64,000 nucleotides of DNA from Lewinella sp. IMCC34183 (GTDB lineage: Bacteria > Bacteroidota > Bacteroidia > Chitinophagales > Saprospiraceae). Of the stretch, positions 7,320-15,637 are shown piece by piece. Under the pieces are notes generated by a model, which saw nothing but the letters and a program-made list of their open reading frames with translations, was not told the DNA's origin and did no database searches. Made by a program: the position numbers and the translations under genes. The first letter of the stretch is position 1. Every line of letters starts with the position of its first letter. The DNA is taken from positions 1-64,000 of the forward strand of contig NZ_QMEM01000012.1 in the NCBI RefSeq assembly GCF_003390915.1, in the 5' to 3' direction.

Positions 7320-7994
7320 ATGTCTACGAACCATTCCACCAAGCCGGGTTCGGACACCTTCATGGGCCGGATGGATGCCGGCCGCTTCGTCGCCGGCGCC
7401 AGCAGTATCGTCAGCCGGGCCGTCGACATCCTGGAAGAAAACCTGGCCGAGGGCATCGTCGTCGCCAAACGCCTGGAACGCAAGGTCATCGACGTCGAGC
7501 AGGCCCGGGGTACCGATGATCAGGCCGTGATGAACCGCTTCCGCAAGGATGCGCACGAGGCCCTCGATATCTTTTTCGACGCCCTCTCCACGGCTACCCA
7601 CTCCCTGAATACCCTGGTCGAACGCGTCGCCGAAGCACAGCCTTCGCCCCCTCCAACCACCGCTGCCAAAGCTCCGGTACTCTCGCCGGAAACTCCCCTG
7701 GCGGCCGGCGAAAAAACGGAGATTCCCCTCCGCCTGGAAAATGATAACCGGGAGCGGGAAATGGTGGTCGAATTCCGGTCCGCCGACCTCACCACTCCCG
7801 AGGGTACCGCCCTCCGGGGCCGGAATATTCGTTTCTCCCCCAAAAAACTGCGGATCCCACCCGGCGGACGGGGGGAAATGACCGTACTGGTAACGGCCCC
7901 GAAGCGGGCCGCCGCGGGCCGCTATTCCGGATTCATTGAGGACAAATCCATCGCCGGACTCCGGGCTACCCTTGTAGTGGACATCAGCACCTAG
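7320..7994 (+). CDS. helical N-terminus plus Ig-like (COG1470-type) domain protein
   Basis: 224 residues, no signal peptide. Residues ~15-100 are almost wholly alpha-helical and amphipathic, with heptad-like spacing that recalls phasin-type helical bundles (weak resemblance). A Pro/Ala-rich linker (~105-130) follows. Residues ~130-222 form a beta-sandwich-like domain: 'G-E-x-T-E-I-P-L-R-L-E-N', 'R-I-P-P-G-G-R-G-E-M-T-V-L-V' and 'A-G-R-Y-S-G-F-I' are typical of NEW3/COG1470 Ig-like folds that pack on surfaces or membranes. It ends 5 nt before the polyprenyl synthase start, so the two are very probably translated from one message. A structural or scaffolding role next to isoprenoid enzymes is a guess. 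Confidence 0.55.
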   Translation: MSTNHSTKPGSDTFMGRMDAGRFVAGASSIVSRAVDILEENLAEGIVVAKRLERKVIDVEQARGTDDQAVMNRFRKDAHEALDIFFDALSTATHSLNTLVERVAEAQPSPPPTTAAKAPVLSPETPLAAGEKTEIPLRLENDNREREMVVEFRSADLTTPEGTALRGRNIRFSPKKLRIPPGGRGEMTVLVTAPKRAAAGRYSGFIEDKSIAGLRATLVVDIST

Positions 7995-7999
7995 CTACC

Positions 8000-9037
8000 A
8001 TGACGGCCTCACCCTACACCACCCTACAGCAGGGTCTGGCTACTTACCAGGCCCTTACCGCCGAGCGGCTGCACGCCTATATCCCCCGCACGGAGCCCCG
8101 CCGCTTCCTCTACGACCTGGTCAACGATTACCCCCAACGGGGTGGCAAGGGCTTTCGCCCGGGCCTCTGCATCGCCACCTGCCAGGCCTTGGGCGGCCAC
8201 CTGGAACGAGTACTCAACTCGGCCGTGGCCCTGGAACTGTTCCACAACGCCTTCCTGGTGCACGACGATATCGAGGACGAGAGCCTTCTCCGTCGCGGCC
8301 GGCCGACCATGCACCAGAGTTACGGGACCGGTATCGCGATCAACGTCGGAGACGCCATGAACGTGCTTAGTATCCGGCCACTGATGGATAACCTGCAAAC
8401 GCTCGGCCCCAACCTGACCTGGCGCATTTTCACCCAGATCGAGCATATGGTCCGCCAGACCGTCGAGGGGCAGGCGCTCGAACTCGGTTGGCGCCGTGAG
8501 AACAGCCTGGACCTGACTGAGCGGGATTACCTCAACATGATCCTCAAGAAAACCTGCTGGTACACCTGCATCCATCCCATGCGGATCGGCGCGCTGATCG
8601 CCACGGGTGACGATACCGACCTCGAACGCTTCAACCGCCTTGGGTACTACCTGGGGGCGTCCTTCCAGATTCAGGACGACCTGCTCAACCTGGTCGGTGA
8701 CGTCGAACGCTACGGGAAGGAGATTGGCGGCGATCTGGTGGAGGGCAAGCGTACGCTAATGCTGATCTACCTGCTGCGGGACTGTAGCGCCGCGGAGCGA
8801 AAACGCCTGGAAACGCTGCTGCATCCCGACCGGCACGTTGCCGACGCCGAGCTGATCCACGAGATCATGGGCCTGATGCACAAGTATGGCTCCATCCCGG
8901 AGGCACAACGGGCGGCCCGCCAACTCGCCGGTGCGGCTCTGAACGAGTTTACCCGCCTCTTCGCGGGGGTAGCCGCCTCTCCGCATCGCGACTTCCTGCA
9001 GGATTTTGTCCTCTACATGATTCAACGTAACCACTAA
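8000..9037 (+). CDS. polyprenyl (geranylgeranyl-type) diphosphate synthase
   Basis: 345 residues, a trans-isoprenyl diphosphate synthase that condenses allylic diphosphates with isopentenyl diphosphate. The first Asp-rich motif is DDIED (D89, D90, D93), followed by the usual R-R-G-R-P-T-x-H block; the second is QDDLLN (D226, D227). GGKGFRPGL near residue 50 is the conserved 'gGKrlRP' segment, with one change (F for R). Phe at -4 and Ala at -5 relative to the first motif do not settle chain length; a C20 product is inferred from the adjoining geranylgeranyl-reductase-like gene. It starts 5 nt after the previous stop and is followed after 15 nt by that reductase gene. The family has several chain lengths, so the product is open. 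Confidence 0.85.
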   Translation: MTASPYTTLQQGLATYQALTAERLHAYIPRTEPRRFLYDLVNDYPQRGGKGFRPGLCIATCQALGGHLERVLNSAVALELFHNAFLVHDDIEDESLLRRGRPTMHQSYGTGIAINVGDAMNVLSIRPLMDNLQTLGPNLTWRIFTQIEHMVRQTVEGQALELGWRRENSLDLTERDYLNMILKKTCWYTCIHPMRIGALIATGDDTDLERFNRLGYYLGASFQIQDDLLNLVGDVERYGKEIGGDLVEGKRTLMLIYLLRDCSAAERKRLETLLHPDRHVADAELIHEIMGLMHKYGSIPEAQRAARQLAGAALNEFTRLFAGVAASPHRDFLQDFVLYMIQRNH

Positions 9038-9052
9038 CCACGCCCGGCTACC

Positions 9053-10597
9053 ATGATTACCCTCCAACAAACCCAAGCTGCGGACTGCGACGTACTCGTG
9101 GTCGGCGCCGGGCCCGGCGGTGCAGCTACGGCCACCTACCTCGCCCGCGCCGGCTGGCGGGTGACCCTGATCGACGCCGCGACCTTTCCCCGCGACAAGG
9201 TTTGTGGCGACTTCGTAGGCCCCGTAGCGCTCGACGAGCTGAACCGACTTGGACTGACGGGCACCGCCGGCTTTCCCCGCACCAACGTGGTCACCCGCGC
9301 GGCCTTCCACCTCAACGGCAAGGAATTGCTGCGGCGGGACCTCCCCGGCGGCGCGGAGGGCCTGCCGCCCTACGGACGGGTCATTCCGCGGTTACTGCTG
9401 GATGATTGGATCCTACGGGGGGCGGTGAACGCGGGTGCCGGGTTGGTGGAGAATTGCCGCTTTCTCAGCTACGCCACCGACGATGACGGGGTGACGGTCA
9501 TGACGCGCTACCGGGGGGAGGAACGTCGGTTCCGCACCCGGCTCCTGGTGGCCGCCGACGGCAGTCACTCCTCGGTGGGCCGCCAGCTAACGGGGAACAA
9601 GTACCCCGCAGACAGCAAGATCGTGGCCGTGCGGGCCTACTGCGAGGGCGTCACCGGGGCTGCAGAGCAGGCCGACCTCTACTTTAACGGCGACAGCTTC
9701 CCGGGCTACTACTGGTACTTTCCCACCGGACCGGATACGGCCAACCTGGGCGTCGGGATGGTGCTGGAAACGCTACCCCCGTCGGAGGATCACCTGAAGG
9801 CACTGCTGAAGGACGTCATGGCCAACGACCCAGTACTGCGGGCCCGGCTAAAGGACGCGCGGATCGTGGGGAAGGTGCTGGGCTGGCCTTTGTCCACCTA
9901 CGACCCCGGATACCCCATCTTCGCCGACCGGATGCTGCTGGTGGGGGATGCCGCCGGCCTAATCAACTCCCTGAACGGGGAGGGCATACAGTACGCGCTA
10001 CTGAGCGGCCGGTGGGCAGCCGAGGCCGCCGCCGAGTGCCTGCGTGCCGATACCCTCGATGCGGCCGCACTCGGTCGCTACCGTCGCCGGGTAATGGATG
10101 AAATCGGCTACGACCTCGCCCTCTCCCGGCTTATCATCCAGTTTATCCGGAACCGGCAACTCAACCCCCTGTGGCTCAAACTGCTGGAGATCATCGTCAC
10201 CCGCGCCCGGCAGGACGACGGCTACGCCGATACCGCCGGGGGCGTGCTGGCGGGTACGGTACCCGCGAAAGAAGTACTCAGCCCGGATTTTCTTATAAAG
10301 ACAATTTTTCAGGGTGGCGTTACACTGGGCCTGGATGGTGTAGCGGAAGTTTTGCGCGGACCGGTGCGGTGGGGCCACCTCCTACGGGACTCCGCCCGCT
10401 TTTCCGCCCGCCTGGGCCGTCACGTGGCCGAAGATCCCCGGGGCTACGCCCGGTGGGTCACGGGAGTCGCCCGCGACGGCCTTGGGCTGGCCGGCAGCGC
10501 AGTCGCCGACCTGCTACCGACGCGACCGCCGGACCGCACCGAAAGGGTATCCCCGCCACCGGCCGTCAACCTGATCGATACACTACCCACCTCCTGA
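9053..10597 (+). CDS. geranylgeranyl-reductase family FAD oxidoreductase
   Basis: 514 residues. An N-terminal Rossmann FAD motif (VVGAGPGGAATATYLARAG, residues ~16-34) with an acidic strand end (LID), then FPRDKVCGDFVGP, the signature of the geranylgeranyl reductase/digeranylgeranylglycerophospholipid reductase branch. A second FAD contact is GDAAGLINSLNGEGI (~302-316). Enzymes of this branch saturate the C=C bonds of prenyl chains (family knowledge), which fits the polyprenyl synthase gene 15 nt upstream. The C-terminal ~90 residues are extra, rich in Arg and hydrophobics, and end in a Pro-rich tail; they may attach it to a membrane. Substrate could also be an unrelated aromatic or quinone. 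Likely cytoplasmic or peripheral to the inner membrane. Confidence 0.8.
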   Translation: MITLQQTQAADCDVLVVGAGPGGAATATYLARAGWRVTLIDAATFPRDKVCGDFVGPVALDELNRLGLTGTAGFPRTNVVTRAAFHLNGKELLRRDLPGGAEGLPPYGRVIPRLLLDDWILRGAVNAGAGLVENCRFLSYATDDDGVTVMTRYRGEERRFRTRLLVAADGSHSSVGRQLTGNKYPADSKIVAVRAYCEGVTGAAEQADLYFNGDSFPGYYWYFPTGPDTANLGVGMVLETLPPSEDHLKALLKDVMANDPVLRARLKDARIVGKVLGWPLSTYDPGYPIFADRMLLVGDAAGLINSLNGEGIQYALLSGRWAAEAAAECLRADTLDAAALGRYRRRVMDEIGYDLALSRLIIQFIRNRQLNPLWLKLLEIIVTRARQDDGYADTAGGVLAGTVPAKEVLSPDFLIKTIFQGGVTLGLDGVAEVLRGPVRWGHLLRDSARFSARLGRHVAEDPRGYARWVTGVARDGLGLAGSAVADLLPTRPPDRTERVSPPPAVNLIDTLPTS

Positions 10598-10615
10598 TTC
10601 CAATTGCCGACAACC

Positions 10616-11200
10616 ATGGAAAAGAGAACTACCATCACCACCTATCCCGAACTCCGCGAGCGGGCTCCGGAGATCGTCGCGGCCCACGGCGACGATCCGC
10701 GCCTGGCCACCGCCGCCCTGGCAAATCCGGTCCTGGCGCTGGAGGCGGCCGGGTACGACCTGGCCCCGGACCTCCGGGAAACGCTGGAAGAGCGCCTACG
10801 CTTCGGCGAGGTTAACTACAAGCGATTACTTGACATCCGCAAACAACTGCGCGCCAGCGGTGGGGGAGCGGTCGATCCCCTGGACCCGGTCGCCACCCAC
10901 GCCCTGATCGACCGCCTCAGCGATCGCTCCCATCCGTATACGCCACCCACCAAGTCCTCCCGGTCCCTCAAGATCCAGGCGGACGAGCTGCACGAAGCGC
11001 CCGGTCGCGACGACCTGGAAGACCGGCTGGAGGAACACCCCCTCGTTGCCGAAGTATTGGAATACCGCCGCATCTACCGTACCTCGCCGCCGTTCGCTTC
11101 CCGCGACGACTTTCAGCGACTGATGGAGGTCGACCTGACCTGCAACGGAACCATCCGGCTCCAAGACGTCCGCTTCAGCTACCGACAACCTGGGGCGTAG
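10616..11200 (+). CDS. hypothetical acidic protein of the isoprenoid cluster
   Basis: 194 residues from ATG 10616 (a TTG at 10604 is in frame, but is a weaker choice). Unrecognised. Residues ~15-60 are helical and contain ALANPVLALEAAGYDL, which resembles the 'dP..aL.e.Gy.l' segment found in LigA/NHLP-type leader domains; the likeness is weak. The middle is a Pro/Ser linker, and the C-terminal part has RDDLEDRLEEHPLVAEVLEYRR. No signal peptide, no membrane segment, no cysteine pair. It is 18 nt behind the reductase gene and in the same direction, so it is part of the same unit; its product may be an adaptor. Confidence 0.5.
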   Translation: MEKRTTITTYPELRERAPEIVAAHGDDPRLATAALANPVLALEAAGYDLAPDLRETLEERLRFGEVNYKRLLDIRKQLRASGGGAVDPLDPVATHALIDRLSDRSHPYTPPTKSSRSLKIQADELHEAPGRDDLEDRLEEHPLVAEVLEYRRIYRTSPPFASRDDFQRLMEVDLTCNGTIRLQDVRFSYRQPGA

Positions 11201-11273
11201 ACCGGTCGGTGCATTCTCCGCACCCGCGCACGCGCCATCCCCTGAATTTCTCGTATCCGACAGCACAGTGCCG

Positions 11274-11288
11274 CCCCCCCCCCCCCCC
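11274..11288 (+). repeat. C15 homopolymer tract before the PKD gene
   Basis: Fifteen uninterrupted C residues, 42 nt ahead of the chosen start codon at 11331. Tracts of this kind slip during replication and can switch promoter spacing or, if translation began at the in-frame GTG 11268, the reading frame. It is the longest homopolymer noticed in the window. Confidence 0.7.
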
Positions 11289-11330
11289 GCGGACGGCCAC
11301 CGTAGTGCTGCCTCCCAAACGCAAACCGTC

Positions 11331-14300
11331 ATGGCCAACACCCAAGGATTTGAAATCGTATCCGAACTAACCCAAACTACCCTGCTCAACCTGCTGCGCG
11401 CCGCCTGGAAATCGGCCGACGACGACAGCGGTGAAGGGGTGATCCCCGAGATGATGAGTATTCCCCCGGGAACCAGTTTCGGGCCGTACAGCGTGCGCGC
11501 CGGGACCGTGCAGATCCCGCAAGACGGACTCGGACTGGAGATGAACGTCCCCCTCGATGGCATCGACGTGCTGCTGAACGACGTGCTGTTTCACGTGGAG
11601 ATCGAGGACCCTCCCGTGGAATCGGCCACCTTCTTCGACCTGCGGGCCGACCTGCGGATCCCGACCCCCATCCGGGCGCTCGACGAAACGGACGTGTACG
11701 CCGTCTTTGAGGACCTAGCTCCAGACGCGGTGGGGGTGACGATTACCAGCGGCGATCCCATCGGACCGATCACCGCGGCGGCGGTAGAGGAATACATCTA
11801 CGGCAAATTTGCCGATCCTTCCTTCGTGCGCATCATCGATTCCGTGCCGGTCAACTTTCCGCCCTACTCCATGACGGCACGTCTGGAGCTCTACGGCGAC
11901 CCGAATACCCCCGGTCAGCAGATCGGCGTCAGTTTTCCATCGGCTGATGTCATCGATCTTGCCATTCCCTGTTACCTGCGCCTGTACAACATCACGGGAG
12001 GCTCCGGCATTACCGCGCTTAAGACACCGATGGGGACCAACGGAACCCTCCGCGTGACCGCCCCCTACGGAACCGACGCCGCCGGGGTGACCGCGGGCTT
12101 CGGCAGCGCGGTGGTCGCCCTGGAAAATCTGCAACCCGCCACCGACCCCACCGAAGCGGCCAACTACGCCGCCAACAAGAACCTGCTGAGTTTTGCAGGC
12201 TACGACCTGGACGCGCTCATTATCGGTGCCTTCGCGGCAACCGCCACGAGCCACATCCGTACCCAGATCGGTGACGTAACCGTACCGGTACCCTCCCTCG
12301 CGGGCATCGAGCAGTTCATTAGCCAGCAAGTGCGGTCGGAGCTCGTTAACCGCCGGCGCATCTTCATCTGGCGACCGGATCCGCCGACGGACGGGGACGT
12401 TACCGTTTCGGACGTCACGGTTGCGGCCCTGAGCGACGCGCTCGCCCTGGGACTGAACGCCGGTGGCGGGGCCAATGCCGACGCCCTGGTCAATTTCGTG
12501 CCCGCCGACCGGGATTTCGCCGTTGCCCTCTCCGCCCAGCGGGTCCTGGCCGCCCTGGAGGAAGTGAAGTGCGAAACCTTCGGAAGCCTTTGCGGTCCGA
12601 ACCCCTCCGCGCACACCTTGGACGAGCGGATTGAGGGCAAGACCGTACGGCTCAATCGCCTGGAGTTCAGTCTGCGTAACGGATCCATCCGGATGGAAGG
12701 GTCGGTTACGGTCGTGGACGCCCTCCTGGGGTGTATTGACGTCGACGCTACCTTTTCCGCGGACGCCGGACTGCGGTGGATCGATAACGCCGACGGTACC
12801 CAACGTATCGAGCCCTTCCTGATCGGCGACCCCGATACCGATCTACCGTGGTACGCCTGGCTGCTGGCCATCCTGACCGGTCTGCTCACCATTGGCGTCG
12901 TTGGGGCGATCATCGGCGTGGTCATCGTGGCCATTGTCGAAAACGTCGCCGAGAAGATCGGGGCCCGGGTCGCACGGGACGAGGTAAGCGACCAGCTTAA
13001 GGTTCTTTCCGCCTGGCCCCAGAACCTGGATAATATCGGGGAGGTTGAAGCCCGCTTCCTCAACGACATCGGGATCTCCCCCGACGGTATTCTCTTCGCG
13101 GGCAGCATGCTGATCACCAGCGTCCACGCCCTGACACTCAGTTCGCCGGCGGCCGGCAACGGACCCTACGCCGCGGTCGGGGGGCAACTGGTCAACTTTA
13201 ACGGGGGGACTTCGGTGGCGGATACGCAGGTGCGGTGGGACTTCGACGACGGGCAGGCGGCACTGACCCGTAATCCCGACCACCGCTACGGGAAGAGTGG
13301 ACTCTACGTAGCCAAGCACCGGGTAGAAGTCACCCAGGAGGGGGGCGTCACGACCAATTACTTCGCGGCCGTCCGGGTCACGAACGTGGCGCCCGTCGTA
13401 CAGCTGCCCGCCGAGCTGCACCTGCTGGAGGGGGAAAACTTCCGCATCACCGGGACCTTCACCGACCAGAACTGGCTCGATACCCACACCGCGGAGGTTG
13501 ATTTCGGGGACAACACCCGGCCCGCAGCCGCCTCCGTCACCGAAACCCACAACGAACCACAGGCCGAGGGCGAGGCCACCGCCGAACACGCCTACTGCGA
13601 CAACGGAACGTACACGATCCGGCTTCGTGTACGCGATGACGTGGGGGCGATCGGTACGGCCACGATGCGTGCCATCGTCGAAAACGTGGCGCCCACCCTG
13701 GAACTACCGGCCCGCCTAAATACCCTGGTCGACCAGCCCGTCCGGCTGCAGGCAAGCTTTACGGACCCCGGCTGGTGCGATACCCATACGGGTGAGTGGG
13801 ATCCGGGCGACTGCAGTCCACCGCGCGCGGCCGTTATCGAGCAGACCTGCGCGGCACCGGCCACGGAGGGGACGGCCGGTATCGTGCACTACTACCGAAG
13901 CTGCGGCCGCTACGAAAGCCGGCTGACGGTAGCGGACGATGACGGTGCCACGGCCGAGGCCAGCCAGATCGTGAACGTAAACCGTCTGGTAAACCCTGAC
14001 TTTGAGGAAGGCTTTTACCTCGTGCCGGAGGTGGGGCGCAACGAGTTGCGCGTCGCCAACGGTTGGCGGCCGTACTACGCCCACCTGGCGTCCATCACAC
14101 CGGATAGCGAGTCCGGCAAACGTATCCGGATGGAGGCGCGGGAAATGGAAGTCAGCCAAAGCCGCCGCGCCCAGGCCGTGCTGACCGAGGGGGCGGTGAT
14201 TGCGGGAATCATGCAGACCGTCCGGGTCAATCCGGGTTGGGAATATGAATTCACGGGGGCTTTCCACCTGCCGCACGAGGTTTCCAGCGCACGTATGCGC

Positions 14301-14948
14301 CTGGGGATCCACCCCTCGGGTACGACCAACCCGAAGGCGCCGGCCGTACAGTGGGTGTCGGCGCCGGCCGGGGGGCACTGGCGCAACCTCTCTACGCGCA
14401 TCCGGGCGACCGGTGGGGAGATCACCGTTTTCATGGGCCTGGAGGAGTGGCGGTACGGCATGAATACGGTATTTCTGGACCGTGCCCGACTGTACCAGAT
14501 CCAACCGACCGACTGCCCGCCCCCGCAGGAAGCGCCCGAGGAACCCACCTGCCTGGATTTTTCCACCTTTGAATTTGGTACCACCTTCGAGCGGGCGTTT
14601 ACCTTCCACGACTTTGTACTGTCCCCGGTCAGCGGACCGCTGCGGATAGTGGATTACGGCGCCCCCCCCGAAGAGCTGAAACTAGCCTTCGGGGACAAGG
14701 GGGTGGAAATTACCTTTCCCCGCGCTACGGATGCCTTCTCTCTCCTGGTCAACAACTACGCCGGGCGAAGCCTGGAGGTCAGTTTGCTCCGCGAGGGGGA
14801 GGTGACGGAGCAGCGCGTGGAGATAGTCTACCAGGATGCCAAACAATTCATCTACACCAGCCCCGGCACCACGGGCGTACGCGTCGCCGGTGGAGGAAAC
14901 GAAGCCGCCGTGGTCCGGATCTGCCTGGACGTAGTCCCGCCGGGCTGA
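11331..14948 (+). CDS. large multidomain PKD protein of the isoprenoid cluster
   Basis: 1205 residues from ATG 11331; the longer frame from GTG 11268 would have to read through the C15 tract. No N-terminal signal peptide is seen. Residues ~1-490 are beta-rich with amphipathic strands and may be a lipid-binding (TULIP/BPI-like) region (weak inference). A strongly hydrophobic Gly/Ile/Val stretch lies at ~504-535. Three PKD repeats follow: WDFDDG near 640, VDFGDN near 725 and a degenerate WDPGDC near 825. Residues ~885-1060 look like a carbohydrate-binding or jelly-roll domain (NPDFEEGF... at its start). The C-terminal domain (~1073-1203, CLDF ... NEAAVVRICLD) is shared with the protein at 6472-7269. 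It ends the cluster. Surface or vesicle location is likely but the export route is unclear; no type IX sorting tail is present. Confidence 0.65.
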   Translation: MANTQGFEIVSELTQTTLLNLLRAAWKSADDDSGEGVIPEMMSIPPGTSFGPYSVRAGTVQIPQDGLGLEMNVPLDGIDVLLNDVLFHVEIEDPPVESATFFDLRADLRIPTPIRALDETDVYAVFEDLAPDAVGVTITSGDPIGPITAAAVEEYIYGKFADPSFVRIIDSVPVNFPPYSMTARLELYGDPNTPGQQIGVSFPSADVIDLAIPCYLRLYNITGGSGITALKTPMGTNGTLRVTAPYGTDAAGVTAGFGSAVVALENLQPATDPTEAANYAANKNLLSFAGYDLDALIIGAFAATATSHIRTQIGDVTVPVPSLAGIEQFISQQVRSELVNRRRIFIWRPDPPTDGDVTVSDVTVAALSDALALGLNAGGGANADALVNFVPADRDFAVALSAQRVLAALEEVKCETFGSLCGPNPSAHTLDERIEGKTVRLNRLEFSLRNGSIRMEGSVTVVDALLGCIDVDATFSADAGLRWIDNADGTQRIEPFLIGDPDTDLPWYAWLLAILTGLLTIGVVGAIIGVVIVAIVENVAEKIGARVARDEVSDQLKVLSAWPQNLDNIGEVEARFLNDIGISPDGILFAGSMLITSVHALTLSSPAAGNGPYAAVGGQLVNFNGGTSVADTQVRWDFDDGQAALTRNPDHRYGKSGLYVAKHRVEVTQEGGVTTNYFAAVRVTNVAPVVQLPAELHLLEGENFRITGTFTDQNWLDTHTAEVDFGDNTRPAAASVTETHNEPQAEGEATAEHAYCDNGTYTIRLRVRDDVGAIGTATMRAIVENVAPTLELPARLNTLVDQPVRLQASFTDPGWCDTHTGEWDPGDCSPPRAAVIEQTCAAPATEGTAGIVHYYRSCGRYESRLTVADDDGATAEASQIVNVNRLVNPDFEEGFYLVPEVGRNELRVANGWRPYYAHLASITPDSESGKRIRMEAREMEVSQSRRAQAVLTEGAVIAGIMQTVRVNPGWEYEFTGAFHLPHEVSSARMRLGIHPSGTTNPKAPAVQWVSAPAGGHWRNLSTRIRATGGEITVFMGLEEWRYGMNTVFLDRARLYQIQPTDCPPPQEAPEEPTCLDFSTFEFGTTFERAFTFHDFVLSPVSGPLRIVDYGAPPEELKLAFGDKGVEITFPRATDAFSLLVNNYAGRSLEVSLLREGEVTEQRVEIVYQDAKQFIYTSPGTTGVRVAGGGNEAAVVRICLDVVPPG

Positions 14949-15140
14949 CCCGGAGGCCGGCGGAAGGGTAGGGCAGGGCAGCGAAGAGAGAACTCCGGTA
15001 GCTCTCCCGCCGGGATAGGCGATAAAAATTCGTAAAAAGCTTGGAGGTTTGCGCCGCGAAAGGGTTCGCCCCCTGCCAATCATTTGGTATTACGGTACGC
15101 GCAGCGGCCGAAGACAACGGCAATTAGGGGACCCTCGTGA

Positions 15141-15455
15141 CGTCGATGTCACCAGCGGAGAGGCGGAACGATTTCCCGCAAGGAGCTGTGCCACGAAAAC
15201 GGGGTCAACCTCATCTATGCCACCGCCCCCATCTTCCGCGAGGCCAACCCGGGCTGGGTGGCGCGGATGCGGGAACTGACCCAGCCCCCGACCTATTTCT
15301 ACGCCCACGATGTAGCGGAGGAGGCCTACCGCGACCCCACAAACTTCGCCGCTCACAGCCACCTCAACACCGGGGGCGCAGAGGTGTATACCCGCGACAT
15401 CATTCAATTCATGCGTACGGATAACCTGGTACCCGATCCCCACGGAGAACGGTAG
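15141..15455 (+). pseudogene. SGNH-hydrolase-like gene remnant (3' end)
   Basis: An open frame of ~105 codons, entered after a TGA at 15138-15140 and without a start codon until GTG/ATG codons near 15250. It encodes NGVNLIYATAPIF and later AAHSHLNTGGAEVYTRDI, which match the last third of SGNH/GDSL-type hydrolases, where the 'D..Hln..Ga' block carries the catalytic His. The N-terminal two thirds, including the nucleophile block, are missing. The 190 nt before it show nothing recognisable. I read it as the decayed tail of a gene, not as a small intact protein. Confidence 0.55.
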
Positions 15456-15637
15456 CGCCCCCCAACGATCTGCCACCGCACCCGCGGCCCCGCCATAAAT
15501 TGAGTGCGGGGCGGACGCGGGTGCCATGACCGGGATCTTCCGCCCGTCCCGTACCTTGGAGGCCGGCGAAAGTGCGCCTCCCGTACCCGCACGGGTGCGG
15601 CCTTTCCGTATTACGCTCACCCCCAGAGAATTATCCC

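Noticed and set aside
11715-12803. Minus-strand open frame of 362 codons inside the PKD gene
   Set aside because: Antisense to a protein with clear PKD motifs; the composition is that of a shadow frame.
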